Positions 1-13,080 of a stretch of 64,000 nucleotides of DNA are shown here, piece after piece. The position numbers and the translations under genes were made by a program. This DNA comes from Paracentrotus lividus (lineage: Eukaryota; Echinodermata; Echinoidea; Camarodonta; Echinidae). The stretch lies in contig CALNVZ010003435.1 of NCBI GenBank assembly GCA_940671915.1, forward strand, positions 17,253,608-17,317,607, in the 5' to 3' direction. Within the stretch, counting starts at the first letter, position 1, and each line of letters opens with the position of its first letter. The notes beneath the pieces are model-generated. The model was given only the letters and a program-made list of their open reading frames with translations. It was not told where the DNA came from and made no database searches.

Positions 1-60
1 AAATCCGGCCTCCCCGCTCCATTTAGGCGCCTTAGTTTAAGTTGAATTTGCGCCCCACCT
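1..60. repeat. Edge of GCGCC minisatellite array
   Basis: The window opens in degenerate units of the GCGCC/TTAAACTTAG minisatellite (read on the minus strand) that also flanks the other end of palindrome 1 at 7343 onward. It places the array immediately upstream of the first SRCR gene copy. A C/T-rich homopolymer stretch follows to about 120. Confidence 0.55.
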
Positions 61-368
61 TTTCTTTCTTTTTTTTTTTTTCTCTTTCTTTTCCTCCCTC
101 TCCCCCCCCCCCCCCCCCCCTCAGATGATTATGATTTCATTAAAATTCAGTTTTCTGTTCTGTGCTTGGTGCAAAAGAAATGATCATTTATTTTGCCATT
201 GTGACGTAAGGACGTATGCGCTTGTGTTCCGATTCTCGCGGAAAGGGGTTAATATTTTCGGTGGCTCAGTGTTTGGCGAAAAAGACCCCCGAGAAATTCA
301 TTGAAATAGGGTCTTTTAGCAGTTTTCGATTCTTGAAGACAATCCTGACAATAAGTCTCGTCGAATCA

Positions 369-372
<4 letters not shown>

Positions 373-407
<35 letters not shown>

Positions 408-446
408 ACGCACACACACCGTACACACACACACCACACACACCAC
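373..446. repeat. Poly-A followed by (CA)n tract
   Basis: About 30 consecutive A residues are followed by a CA-rich simple repeat. The mirrored (TG)n and poly-T tract lies at about 6991-7062 in the other arm. Confidence 0.9.
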
Positions 447-738
447 TCATAGTGCCAACAAAACCGATGATACAGTCATATTCAAGGGATCCTGAAGAGA
501 TAAGGCCTCAGAGCCAAAAGCTTGATTAAATATAGTAAAGGCAATACCCTAAAATTTCGAAAAATTAGCATTAGAAAGTGGGTAAAAATTTGATGAAAGT
601 TTACAAAAAACGGGTATCCATAATCTACTCAATTTAAAAATGGAAACAAAAAAGAATGTTTTAATCCTAATTGTTTTTATCTCCACATATCAATTAATCT
701 AATTATTTCGTGTTTTTTTTCCCATCTCTCTTAGTCAG

Positions 739-1092
739 ATGATGAGGGTGCGCTAAGAACGGCGGGGACGAAGAATGCAGACGGTGGAGAACTGAGGGTC
801 GGAAATTGAAATATTCCATGAAGGCAATTGGGGGCACGTATCTGTGATGACCTCTGCGGACTTGAATTGGATGGTCTGGTGCTGCAAGAGCAGCTTGGCG
901 GTACGAAGGAGTTTGAAATGGTATTTCAAAAAAGCTCGTTTGGAGAGAGGGTCAGAATGATATGGCTGGATTGATCTGCAGTGTTCTGGTCTTCAGAGCA
1001 GAGTATGGAAAGCTTTGTTCAAGTGGTGGGTGGGGAAACCACAAACTGTGGGACATGCAGAAGACGCTGAGTCAGATGCTCATTCGAATCAT
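739..1092 (+). pseudogene. SRCR domain exon 1, copy X1, indel-broken
   Basis: This exon encodes a scavenger receptor cysteine-rich domain, an extracellular disulfide-bonded ligand-binding module. An AG acceptor precedes position 739 and a GTAAGT donor begins at 1093. In broken frames one can follow [39 protein letters not shown] and GHAEDAE-like segments. Several one- to four-base indels interrupt every frame, for instance where the conserved DSWDLNDG and CRQLG blocks should be. The exon is about 354 nt long against 338 in its mirror copy at 6377-6714. It could be a decayed exon or a poorly polished consensus; the mirror copy is also imperfect. Confidence 0.75.
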
Positions 1093-1778
1093 GTAAGTCA
1101 TCACCTATTGCGAAGCAATCGGGGGAAAACATAATCCTGTTTGTTGATTTATAAGCCATCACCTACGTATAATTGCATCACCAGGTGCTAATCCAGGGAG
1201 GGGGGGGGGTTATTGTTGAGAGTGACGAACATTTAATAATGGGTTTTATGATATGGTTGCGGTTAGAGTCATCCTCCCCAGATCTCGTGTTGGTCCCTTT
1301 TCATTTTGATTTAGCACACATGACTCAATAACAGACCATCTTCAGGAAAACGTACTGCCAAATCTCACTTTGCGTCAAGTGGCCTGGATGAAACTTAAAC
1401 AATTTGAGAATTTTTTAATGCTCACACCCACTCACACATACCCATATTATACACACCACACCACACCATATTCTTTTAAGATTGTTCCAAATCTTCATCC
1501 AATACACCAGGGCACAATTGAGTTTTGAGTCTTCTGTAGATTGTTTACTCGGGTCATGCGTGCATAGATCCAAAATAACGGAAATACAACAAATGCTGGC
1601 GAGTATGCACTCTACCAGGACATATAAAAAGAAAACACAGGTCATCCATAATCACCAAAAAATGAAAAATGGAATGTCATTTCTTAAGAGATTGTTTATC
1701 TCCACAATCAATGAATCTATTATTGTTTAGGGTATTTTCTTAAACTTTTTCTATCCTTTTTCGTTTTTTTTTTCTTCA
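1093..1778 (+). other. Intron module repeated after SRCR exons
   Basis: This intron contains a G-run near 1199-1209, a conserved non-coding block and a CA-rich tract. Similar modules follow SRCR exon 2 (from 2127) and SRCR exon 3 (22483-22594 and the start of the Y arms). The exon plus its following intron therefore appears to have multiplied as one unit within the gene. Confidence 0.6.
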
Positions 1779-2126
1779 TTGACGAAGGAGCGCCTAAGAC
1801 TAACGGGAGAAGGAAGAATAGTGGAATGAGGGTCGGATTGAAATATTCCATGAAGGGCAATGGCGGCACTATATTTGTTGATGATAGCTGGGACTTGAAT
1901 GATTGGTCTGGGTTGCTTGCAGCAGCTGGGTTAGAAGGTGTTGAAATGGTATTTCAAAATGCTCTTTTTGGAGAAGGGTCAGGAATGATATGGCTGGATG
2001 ATCTGCAGTGTTCTAGGTTCAGAGCAGATATTTGGAATCGTGTCCAAAGTGGTGGGTGGGGGAAACCACAAACTGTGGACACTTCCGAAGACGCTGGAGT
2101 ACAGATGCTTCATAATACGAATTCAT
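1779..2126 (+). pseudogene. SRCR domain exon 2, copy X1, indel-broken
   Basis: This is a second SRCR exon. A recognisable stretch reads [10 protein letters not shown], then [26 protein letters not shown] in the same or a shifted frame. A GTAAAG donor starts at 2127. The acceptor is damaged: where the mirror copy (5383-5710, minus strand) has TTCTTCAG followed by TTGACG, this copy reads TTCTTCATTGACG, lacking the G of the AG. Indels also shift the frame before the CRQLG block and near the HNCGH block. It is either a degenerate exon or low-quality consensus. Confidence 0.72.
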
Positions 2127-2453
2127 GTAAAGTCATACACCTATGCGAATTGCAATCGGGGAATAACATAATCCTGTTTATTGATTTCTATAAGCCATCA
2201 CCTACGTTATAATATCACACGTGCGAACCAGGGGGGGGGGTTCTTGGAAGATGACGAACATTTAATAATGGGTTTGTTATGATATGTAGGGTTGGCATCC
2301 TCCCAGATCTGTGTTTGGGGTACCCCCCCCCCTTTCATTCATTTTGATTTATGCACACATGACTAAATAACAGACCATCTTCAGAAAACGTACTGCAAAA
2401 TCTCACTTGCGTCAAGTGGCTGGATGAAGAATAAACAAATTGAGAATGTTTAA

Positions 2454-2640
2454 GTGCACACCCACCCACACATACCCATATTACACACACACACACGCAC
2501 CTAAACACACACACACCACATACACACCACACCACACATAACGGTACCCACATACACCCCACACACATACCCTATCTCATCCACACCTGCACACTCATAT
2601 GTACACCCACACCTCACCCCGGCCCCCACACACACTCATA
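2454..2640. repeat. (CA)n-rich tract
   Basis: This is a long stretch of CACACA interrupted by short non-repeat words. Its mirror is the (TG)n-rich stretch at about 4880-5060. Short open frames across it only reflect the repeat. Confidence 0.9.
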
Positions 2641-2879
2641 CACACTTCAATGATGGTCTTGCTAAACAAGACATCAACGTCTAATCAGCAAAGGTGAAAT
2701 GTTATTAAAGAATTGTTTACTGTGTTTATGGGTGATGGGTGATGATATGCGTGTGTGAAGGAAGATCGGGTGTGTGTGGGTTTATGTGTGTGGTGAGAGT
2801 ATGTATGTATATATGTGTACACATATTATTTCAACATTTATTTCAATCTTTATTCATCCACCAGACACAATTACAATTG

Positions 2880-2965
2880 GCGCTATGTGACTCGCCGTGT
2901 CCGTATAGCGTATAGCGATTCAACGAATGCCGTATACCGTATACTTCTATGTGATCCCAGCCTAA
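2880..2965. mobile_element. Terminal remnant of the GGCTGGGTTCACATAG MITE, X1
   Basis: About 85 bp match one end of the element that is complete at 21262-21771: a block ending CCCAGCCTAA preceded by repeated TATAGCG/ATACGG words. The rest of the element is absent, so this is a truncated copy. The identical truncation occurs in the mirror arm at 4566-4649, so the truncation predates the duplication of the arms. Confidence 0.7.
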
Positions 2966-3176
2966 CGCACATTGTATACCCTATATCATCCACACCTGCA
3001 CACATGCACAACCACATCCTCACCCCATATGCACACACTCACTCACTTTCACAAACAGTTAAGTGATGGTCTTGCTTGGTAAACAAAACATCAACCTTTA
3101 ACCAGAAAAGGGGAAACTGTTTGTGTTTGTGGTTGATGAGTGAAGATGTGCGTGTGTGTGAGGAATCGAGGAGGGC

Positions 3177-3224
3177 GGATGTGTGTGTGTGTGTGTGTGT
3201 GGCTGAGGGTGTGTGTGTGTCTGT
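3177..3224. repeat. (TG)n tract
   Basis: Short TG-rich simple repeat in the intron before SRCR exon 3. It is mirrored as (CA)n near 4316-4382. Confidence 0.85.
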
Positions 3225-3447
3225 GTATACGGATATTCTTTTAAGATATGTTCCAATCTTCATCCATATACCAGGCACAATTGAGTTTTTGAAGTCTTCT
3301 AAAGATTGTTCCTCGGTCATGCGTGCAAAGATCCAAATGAAAAGAGTACCAACAACAAATGCTGGGAGGATGACTCTACCGGGACATATAAAGCAACACA
3401 GGGTCATCCATAATCACCAATTAAAAATGAAAAATGAATGTGTCTAA

Positions 3448-4015
<568 letters not shown>

Positions 4016-4565
4016 CTGAAGAAAACAAAAAACGAAAAAAGGATAGAAAATACCCTAAACAATTAGAATTCATTGATTGTGAGATAAAACGATCTCTTAG
4101 ACACATTCATTTTTCATTTTTAATTGGTGATTATGGATGACCCTGTGTTGCTTTATATGTCCCGGTAGAGCATCCTCAAGCATTTTGTTGTTGGTACTTC
4201 TTTTTCATTTGGATCTTTGCACGCATGACCGAAACAATCTTTAGAAGACTTCAAAAACTCAATTGTGCCTGTTATGGATGAAGATTGGACATATCTTAAA
4301 AGAATATCCGTAACAGACACACACACACACCTCACCAACAATCACACACACACATCCCCTCCTCGATTCCTACACACACACGCACATTCTTCACTCATCA
4401 ACCACAAACACAAACAGTTTCCCTTTTCTGGTTAAAGGTTGATGTTTTGTTTACCAAAGCAAGACCATCACTTAACTGTTTGTGAAAGTGATGAGTGTGT
4501 GCATATGGGGTGAGGATGTGTTGTGCATGTGTGCAGGTTGGATGATATAGGGTATACAATGTGCG

Positions 4566-4649
4566 TTAGCTGGATCACATAGAAGTATACGGTATACGGC
4601 ATTCGTTGAATCCTATACGCTATACGGACACGGCAAGTCACATAGCGCC
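4566..4649. mobile_element. Terminal remnant of the GGCTGGGTTCACATAG MITE, X2
   Basis: This is the mirror of the truncated element at 2880-2965, with the same retained end and the same cut point. Confidence 0.7.
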
Positions 4650-5382
4650 AATTGTAATTGTGTCTGGTGATGAATAAAGATTGAAATAAATGTTTGAAAT
4701 AATATGTGTACACATATATACATACAACTCTACCACACCATAAACCCACACACACCCGATCTCTTCACACACGCATCCATCACCCATCACCCATAAACAC
4801 AGTAAACAATTCTTTAAATAACATTTCCCTTTTGCTGATTAGACGTTGATGTCTTGTTTAGCAAGACCATCATTGAAGTGTGTATGAGTGTGTGTGGGGG
4901 CGGGGTGAGGTGTGGGTGTACATATGAGTGTGCAGGTGTGGATGAGATAGGGTATGTGTGTGGGGTGTATGTGGGTACCGTTATGTGTGGTGTGGTGTGT
5001 ATGTGGTGTGTGTGTGTTTAGGTGCGTGTGTGTGTGTGTAATATGGGTATGTGTGGGTGGGTGTGCACTTAAACATTCTCAATTTGTTTATTCTCTCATC
5101 CAGCCACTTTGACGCAAGTGAGATTTTGGCAGTACGTTTTCTGAAGATGGTCTGTTATTTAGTCATGTGTGCATAAATCAAAATGAAAAGGGTACCAACA
5201 GCAGATCTGGGAGATGACTCAACCCACATATCATAACAACCCATTATTAAATGTTCGTCTCTTCCAAGAACCCCCCCCCCTGTTCCGCACGTGTGATGAT
5301 TATACGTAGGTGATGGCTTATAGAAATCATAAACAGGATTATGTTTTCCCCCGATTGCATTCGCATAGGTGTATGACTTTAC

Positions 5383-5710
<328 letters not shown>

Positions 5711-6376
5711 CTGAAGAAAAAAAAACGAAAAAAGGATAGAAAAAGTTTAGAAAATACCCTAAACATAATAGATTCATGATTGTGGAGATAAACAATCTCT
5801 TAAGACATCATTCATTTTTCATTTTCAATGGTGATTATGGATGACCCTGTGTTTTCTTTATTGTTCCTGGTAGAGTGCATCCTCCAGCATTTGTTGGTAT
5901 TCCGTTTATTTGGATCTTTGCACGCATGACCCGAGTAACAATCTACAGAAGACTCAAAACTCAATTGTGCCTGGTGTATGGATGAAGATTGGAACAAATC
6001 TTAAAGAATATGCGTGTGCGTGTGTGTGTATAATATGGGTATGTGTGAGTGGGTGTGGCACTTAAAAATTCTCAATTTGTTTAATTTCATCCAGCCACTT
6101 GACGCAAGTGAGATTTTGCAGTACGTTTTCTGAAGATGGTCTGTTATTGAGTCATGTGTGCAAAATCAAAATGAAAAGGGACCAACACAAGATCTGGGGA
6201 AGGATACTCTACCGCAACATATCATAAAACCCCATTATTAAATGTTCGTCTCTCACAATAACCCCCCCCCCCTCCTGGATTAGCACCTGGTGATGATTAT
6301 ACGTAGGTGATGGCTTATAAATCACAAACAGGATTATGTTTTCCCCCGATTGCATTCGCATAGGTGTATGACTTAC

Positions 6377-6714
<338 letters not shown>

Positions 6715-7029
6715 CTGAAGAAGATGGGAAAAAAAACCGAAATAATTAGATTAATTGATATGTGGGGATAAAAACAATTAGGATTAAACATTCTTTTTTT
6801 TTCCTTTTTAATTGGATTATGGATAACCCGTTTTTGTAAACTTTCATCAACATTTTTACCCTTTCTACTGCTAATTTCGAAATTTAGGGTATGGCCTTTA
6901 CTATATTTAATTCAAGCTTTTGGCTCTGAGGCCTTATCTCTTCAGGATCCTTGAATATGACTGTATCATCAGGTTTTGTTGGCACTATGAGTGTGTGTGT
7001 GTGTGTGTGTGTGTACGTGTGTGTGCGGT

Positions 7030-7066
<37 letters not shown>

Positions 7067-7342
7067 ATATTCCGAGACTTATTGTCAGGATCTGTCTTCA
7101 AAGAATCGAAAACTGCTAAAGACCCTATTTCAATGATTTCTCGGGGTCTTTTCGCCAACCTGAAGCCCGAAAATATTACCCCTTTCCGGAGAAATCGGAA
7201 ACACGCATTACGTCTACATGGCAAAATAATGATCATTTCTTTTGCACCAAGCACAAAAAAAAAACTGAATTTTATGAAATCATACATCTGAGGGGGGGGG
7301 GGGGGGGGAGGGGAAAAGAAGAAAAAAAAAAAAAAGAAAGAA
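6715..7342. other. Sequence upstream of SRCR exon 1 (X2), no gene seen
   Basis: This stretch holds intron-like AT-rich sequence, (TG)n at about 6991-7027, poly-T at 7034-7062 and a G-run near 7291-7309. It is the mirror of 110-738. No first exon with a signal peptide is recognisable in either arm. Confidence 0.6.
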
Positions 7343-7558
7343 AGGTGGCGCAAAATTCACCTAAACTAAGGGCGCCATAATGGGCGCCGATTCGATCTGA
7401 ATTTTATGGGGGGCGCAAAATCGACCTTGAACGAGTGGCGCCATATTGAGCTTAAACAGGCGTATCTAGGGAGGGGGAGGTTCGGGGTACCCGCTGGCGA
7501 GCAGAGGTCTGCTTGCAAAAAAAAAAAGGGGGGGGGAGAAGGAATATATTGTAAGAAC

Positions 7559-7592
<34 letters not shown>

Positions 7593-9600
7593 TTTCAATT
7601 TCTTTGGGGCGATAAACGACTTAGCCTCTATAGCTAATATATGAAACTGTTGTTTGAGGCGCCGAAGGCAAAATATTTCACCCTAGATTTTTGCCTGCAA
7701 AATGGATGATCAACCGTTCTAAACGAAGGGTGCTCCATTTGACTTAAAAACAGTATGGGCGCCAAATCCGCTTAAAAAAACAGAAAGGGGGCGCCAATTG
7801 ACCTTAAACTTAGATTCTTTGATTAAGGGGGCATCAAATCAACTTACTAAGGAGGTGCCATTTTGACTTAAATTGCAGGGGCCGCCAAATTGAAGACTGA
7901 AACAGAGGGGGGGTGGGGGAATTGATCTTTTACTTTTTTTAACTTAGGAGCGCCATTTGACCTAAAACTATTACGGGGCGCCAATTAGAATCTTAGATTT
8001 TAAAGAACGCAAATTTGTGCTGGCGTAGGGGCGTCAAATTTGATTTCAAAACTTAGGGGCGCAGTTCGATCTTTACTTATTTTAGTGGGGGCGCAGATTT
8101 GACTTAAACTTAGGGCGCCAAATGATCTTAAACTATAGGGCGCCAATGACGACTGAACGTAGGGGGGCAACATATTGTTTCTTAAATTATGGGCTCTATA
8201 CATAAAGCAAAATTTTAACTTCCATGCTTCTGGTCTTTATATTTGAACAAAATTTCGCTCGCGCAAGTTCGAGCTCAGTAGTGCATATCATTTTTTTTAA
8301 TGGAGATATAAAATTGTGTCCTGAGGAGATGCACAAAAAATTTATGTTTTCTGAACATTCGTGATTCATACATATATTTCCGCTCGCGCTCGCGCTTAAC
8401 TTCTTCCCCTCTTAACCAAATATACATAATGGGGATCTCAACACACCAAATATCAAATTAAATGATATTACATTTAACATACATTTTTAAATATTTCAAG
8501 TAGACCTGAAACTAAGGGCACCAATGATCCTGAACATAGGAGCATAACGATCTTAAACACAGGACGCCAAATTGGCCTAAAACATACATCATGGCGCAAT
8601 TCCATAAATCTAAAATCAAGGGGTTCCGATCAGCTAAGGGCGCAAGATTGAGCAGAACGATAGAGGCCAATTTTATACATAAACTTGGGAGGGTCGGCAG
8701 AAGTGACTGAAAATAAGGGGCGCATATAGGATCTAAAATGAACTGACCAATTATGATATTTAGGGGCGCCAATCGCCTTGAACTAAAGGGCGCCATTTGA
8801 TCTTATGATATTAAGGGGCACAATTCGACCTTAGATATAGGGGCGCCAGATTGACGTTAAACTCTACGGGCGCAAATTTGACTGAAAGAGGGGGCGAGGG
8901 GACGCAAATTGACCTTAAACTAGAGCGCCAAATTGATCTTAAATCAATGAAGGGGTGCAAATTCGTCTTAGAATTAGGGGCACAAATTGACCTTAAACTT
9001 AAAACCGTCGCTCAAATTGACCTGAACAGAGGGGGGGGGCGGGGGGAGGGAGGGGGGGGGGCCAAATTGACCTTAAACTTTAGAGCGCCATATTGATCTT
9101 AAACTAAGGGGTTTGCACCAATTTGGATATTTGAATTTAGGGGCACAAATTGACCTTAAACTAAGGGGCGCCAGATTTGAGCTAACGTAGGGACGCTAAT
9201 CGACTTGAAACAGAGACGGGGGAGCCTAATTGACCTTAAACTTAGGAAGCGCCAATTGATCTTATAAATTAAACTGGAGGGTGCCAATTCGATCCTTAGA
9301 TATAGGGGCACAAATTGACCTTAACTTACCGTCGCCAAATTTGACCTGAAAAGAGGGGGGGGGGAGGGGGGGGGCGCCAAATTGACCTTAAAACTTAAGA
9401 GCGCCCATATTGATCTTAAACTAAGGGGGCCCATTTGACTATTGATTTAGGGGGCAACAAATGCGACCTTTAACTAAGGGGGCACCATGTGAGCTTAAAG
9501 GTAAGGCGCGGCCAAATCGATCCTGAAAATGAGGGGTCGCCAAATTAACCTTATAATAAAAAATTAGGAGCACATTGATCTCCGCGCTTAAACAAGGCAT
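7343..9600. repeat. GCGCC minisatellite array A
   Basis: This is a degenerate tandem array with a unit of about 27-30 bp. It alternates a GCGCC core, AAATTGACC or AAATCGAC, then TTAAACTTAGGGG. Individual units vary by indels and G-run length, and G-rich expansions occur near 9030-9060 and 9355-9375. The array is interrupted at about 7457-7680 by a transposon end and at about 8210-8510 by non-array sequence containing GCTCGCGC words. Open frames across it come only from the repeat. Confidence 0.85.
7457..7680 (+). mobile_element. One end of a CAGGC-terminus transposon remnant
   Basis: CAGGCGTATCTAGGGAGGGG, a GCTGGCGAGCAG word, a T-run and a CTATAGCTAAT block occur in the same order as in the complete elements at 29832-30185 and 49337-49688. 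The other half of that family pattern appears only at about 9592-9719, so the array may separate the two halves. Confidence 0.5.
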
Positions 9601-9719
9601 GCGTGACGTGAACAGTTTTGATGTACTTTTTGCCTCGCCTGTGTGACGGAAATTTTTTTTTTTGTGGTTGTATAAAATCTTAAAATCCCCCCCCCCCCAA
9701 ATCCTCGGATACGCCACTG
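9592..9719 (+). mobile_element. Other end of a CAGGC-terminus transposon remnant
   Basis: It contains the GCGTGACGTGAA ... TTTGATGTAC block typical of the 3' half of the 29832-30185 family and ends GGATACGCCACTG. Its reverse complement begins CAGTGGCGTATCC, matching the CAGGCGTATC start at 7457 allowing two missing bases. No convincing target-site duplication is visible. Confidence 0.45.
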
Positions 9720-11430
9720 ACCATTTTATTGAAAATGATTATGACATTTTTTTTCCACTTTGTTCACATGCCGTTTGGAGTTATACCTAACGTCATATCA
9801 GCTATTTATTGCCATCTTTTTATAAAAAGTTCTGGTCGAACTTTTTATTTATTAAAAAGTTCCTGGTCACCAAAAACGACCCTTGTTTTTGACGCTATGA
9901 AGCATTTTATTACATACAAATCTCTCAGACTTGGAACCAAAAGTTGAAAAAAATGATGAAAAACAAACAATTTAAACAAATGGAAATCAATTGCAATTTG
10001 CCTCCCCCCAAAAAAAACAAACAAACAAACACAACAAAAACAAACAAAACAAAAAAAAACCCAGAGCAAAACAAAACAAAACAAAACATGACAAAAACAA
10101 AACAAAAACAAAAAACTACAAAGAGCAACAACAAAAAAAAATTCTATACTTCAATCATGTGGCTGCTTGGACACTTGATATTGTAATCACGGTGTTATTA
10201 GAAATATGAAACTATTTACATTTTGTAATGCATAATATGTTGCTAATTACTAAATATTTCGTCTAATTGATACTGTCAAAATCGGGTTACGGTTTCAGAT
10301 TTTTTTTCTAACTCGCCCTACATGCTTATTAGCCACGATCATATCCAACTGAAAATGAGAATAATAACGAACCATAGTTTTTCTTGACAAAGGTGCTCTA
10401 AAATTCAGATGATGAAATGATGAAAGCTGATTTTAAACACAGTCCATCGTATATCCCGTAAATGCCAATATTAAGTTTCACAATCAAGCAGTCTTACGTG
10501 CATCCGTGTACTTTGTTGTAGTTTAAAGTGGTTTTCAAATTAATATAAACTATCATTAGCAACGTGATCGCAAACGTTGCGTTTACCCCCGACACAGTTA
10601 CACCGCAAATTTGATACCGAATCGCCCAAATATTTGCCATTCGCATATGTCACTAATTTCGGCCTATCGATGTCACTTTGGTATGGTACTCTTTAGGTGG
10701 CTAGGGTATGTTAAGCGTAGTTGCAATATTAACACAGTGAACACAACCTTTGGTATGTGTGCAAATCAGGCCTATATAAGGTTCAGACAAATTACCATTG
10801 ATTGCATAACTATGGACATCAATACAAGGATCATAAATAAGGATGGTAATTCGGCAATAGCAGGAATAGGGTGAGATTGCAGAGAGTGTGTTAGGCAGAA
10901 TTGAATTTGATTGGAACTGATGGGGAAAAAAAACACAAACGATAAACGAACATTTTGAATAGTCTACTACGAAACCTAAAGGAAATTAAAATCCAAGACC
11001 AGCGTTCAACAATATGGCCTATATATGCATAATTATAGAAACATGGGGCATAGAACTAAAGGTGTCTTCATTTTTCTCTTTGGCTTGTTGGTTTGTTTGT
11101 TTTTGTTTTTGTTTTTTTTTAACAATAAGTAGGACTTACAGGGAATGCCATGTATAAAAATATCATAGACACAATAAGCTTAATTGGCTCGATCCCGTCA
11201 CACTATACAAAACATTACAATTATTTTAGAAAAAAATAGCTTTGGTTGGTTGCACCGTGGTGATAAGGGGAAAAAACTTTGGGAAGCTGCAATAAATTGA
11301 AACCAGTGTTAGCTGAATAAATCTATAAAATGCAAAAACACATTCGCTCACTCTAATCCGCTTTCTCTCTCCCCTCTCTCTCTCTCTCTCTCCTTCTATT
11401 CTCTCTTTCTCTCTCACTCCATCTCTCTCG

Positions 11431-11462
<32 letters not shown>

Positions 11463-12215
11463 CAGTATGACTTAGACGCAAGCCTAAGGAATCAAACTGT
11501 TGTAATAGACCCATATCATATGGCCCAATTTATCAAAGGTGGTTTAGTTTAAAGCGAAGAAAGATGGGATATGAATCACATATAACAGATTCGGTGATGA
11601 AGCAGATGGAGATGATGGAATGAGGCTAATGGCCTTGATCTTGTGTCTTTTCTAGCTCTTGTTTCTTATCGGGTTAGCAACAATGAAGGAAAAAGAACAG
11701 AATCAGAAAATTCGAGCCTTTGAATGCTTGTTTATTTTGTAGACTACCAAGGAAAGTGGTTAAGTTATTTTGTTGAGGAACGTTTTGTTTGTTTATTTAT
11801 TGTGTTTATTGGTTTATTTTTGTTTGTGTTTTGTTGAGGGTGCTGAAATAATTACCGTGGTCAATCCTTGAATCTCATATTGATCATATTCATAACAATC
11901 ACTGTATGGTCAATCTCTTTAAGGTATTTTTAGACTGCCGGAGGGCTAGGTAACTGTTGTATTTTAGTTTTCTGATGAAAATACCGGACTAAGATAGGGG
12001 TCGTCTAATGGGGGAACGTGAAGGGTCATGAATATTTAACAGGGGCAAAACGTGCATAAACATAAGGTTCCGGTGGAGAGCCTCGAACCAATCAGGATCA
12101 CTCTACCTAATGAATATTATATCCTTGAGAGGCGCGCTGGCTGGTGGCCCGCTCGTACGCAATACAGCATAGGTCATGGTCATGATCACTCATGCCACAT
12201 TGGCGGCACAACTGC
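9720..12215. other. Spacer between arrays, no gene recognised
   Basis: This is AT-rich sequence with an A/C-rich low-complexity stretch (about 9996-10136, AAACAAACAA-like) and a CT-rich microsatellite (11364-11462). The open frames here (up to 88 codons) are low complexity or have no recognisable similarity. I see no coding exon, RNA gene or complete element. Confidence 0.6.
11364..11462. repeat. (CT)n microsatellite
   Basis: An interrupted CT/TCTC tract of about 100 bp. Confidence 0.9.
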
Positions 12216-12838
12216 CGACTAGTTCTACCTCTGTCTGTCTTCTGTTGTCCTTGTTATCTTCTGCTTTTATACCCTGTGGTACTCTACGTTCTCTTATTTT
12301 GTACCTGTCTAGTTCCAACCTCTGTACTTCTACAATTCCACCCTCTGTACTTTCTACTTTTCTACCCCAGGGGCGCAGAGCCGGGGGGGGGGGGGGCTGG
12401 GAGGGCTGCACCCCCCCCCACTTTTTTCAGCCAACGTGTACAAAATGCAAAAAGTGACATACATTTGTGATTTTTTAGGCCTGTTCAGCCCCCCCACTTT
12501 GCGTTAGCTCACTTTCAAAATCGCTCCGCGGGCCCTGTACCCTCTATACTTCTATGTTTCTACCATCTGTACTTCTACGTTCCACTTGTTGTACTTCTTT
12601 ACGTTCTCCCTCTGTAACTTCTACATTCCACCCTGTTTGTACTTTCTACGTTTCTATACCTCTGCAGTTTCTCTTCAACCCTGTTGTACTTCTACGTTCC
12701 ATCCTCTTTTAGCTTCTACGTTCTAACCGCTCTTATACTTCTACGTTCTACCTGTGTACTTCTACGTTCTACCCTCTGTACTTCTACATTCCACCCTGTT
12801 GTACTTTCTACGTTCTACCCCTCTGATCCTGTGTACTT
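12216..12838. repeat. Minisatellite with unit about 20-22 bp (TTCTACGTTCTACCCTCTGT)
   Basis: Repeated words TACTTCTACGTTC and CTACCCTCTGTAC recur about every 20-22 bp with indels. The array contains an inserted transposon at 12368-12537. Removing that element and one copy of its TACCC target duplication restores continuity of the tandem array. Confidence 0.8.
12368..12537 (+). mobile_element. hAT-like non-autonomous element, CAGGGGC...CCCTG family, copy 1
   Basis: A 170-bp element starts CAGGGGCGCAGAGCC and ends CGCTCCGCGGGCCCTG. It is flanked by a perfect 5-bp direct repeat, TACCC, at 12363-12367 and 12538-12542. Internally it carries a G-run, GGCTGCA, a C-run and CACTTTTTTCAGCCAACGTG. It has no coding capacity and would depend on a transposase elsewhere. 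Terminal CAGGG is typical of hAT elements; the 5-bp target duplication would fit the hAT5-type subgroup rather than the usual 8 bp. Confidence 0.8.
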
Positions 12839-12841
12839 CAT

Positions 12842-12998
12842 GCGCGTTATTCTGTGGGGGGGGCCTTTACGGGCCGGGCCCCCCCGGGGGGCGCGCAGGG
12901 GGGCGCCGAAAAGAGGAAGAAAAAGGGGAGAAAAAGGGAAAAAAGAAGAAAAAGGAGAAAAAAAAGAAAAGGGAAAAAGGGGGGAAAGAGGAAGGAAG

Positions 12999-13035
<37 letters not shown>

Positions 13036-13080
13036 AGCGAGAGAGAGAGAGAGAGGAAGGGAAAAAGGAGAGGGAAGGGG
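12842..13080. repeat. Purine-rich low-complexity block
   Basis: G-runs, GGAAGAAAAAGG-type words, a long A-run (about 12999-13031) and a GA-run (about 13033-13056) make up this block. Overlapping Arg/Lys/Gly-rich open frames are composition artefacts. Confidence 0.85.

Noticed and set aside
2335-3447. Cys/Val/Gly- or His/Thr-rich frames over TG/CA tracts (also at 19506, 21705, 22168, 22937 and elsewhere)
   Set aside because: Pure translation of (TG)n/(CA)n repeats; these could mimic cysteine-rich secreted peptides but have no unique sequence.
9844-10209. Phe/Cys-rich and Lys/Asn-rich overlapping frames
   Set aside because: Both are readings of the AAACAAACAA low-complexity tract on opposite strands.
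10611-10874. 87-codon open frame in the inter-array spacer
   Set aside because: No recognisable domain, signal peptide or composition bias; within chance length for AT-rich DNA.
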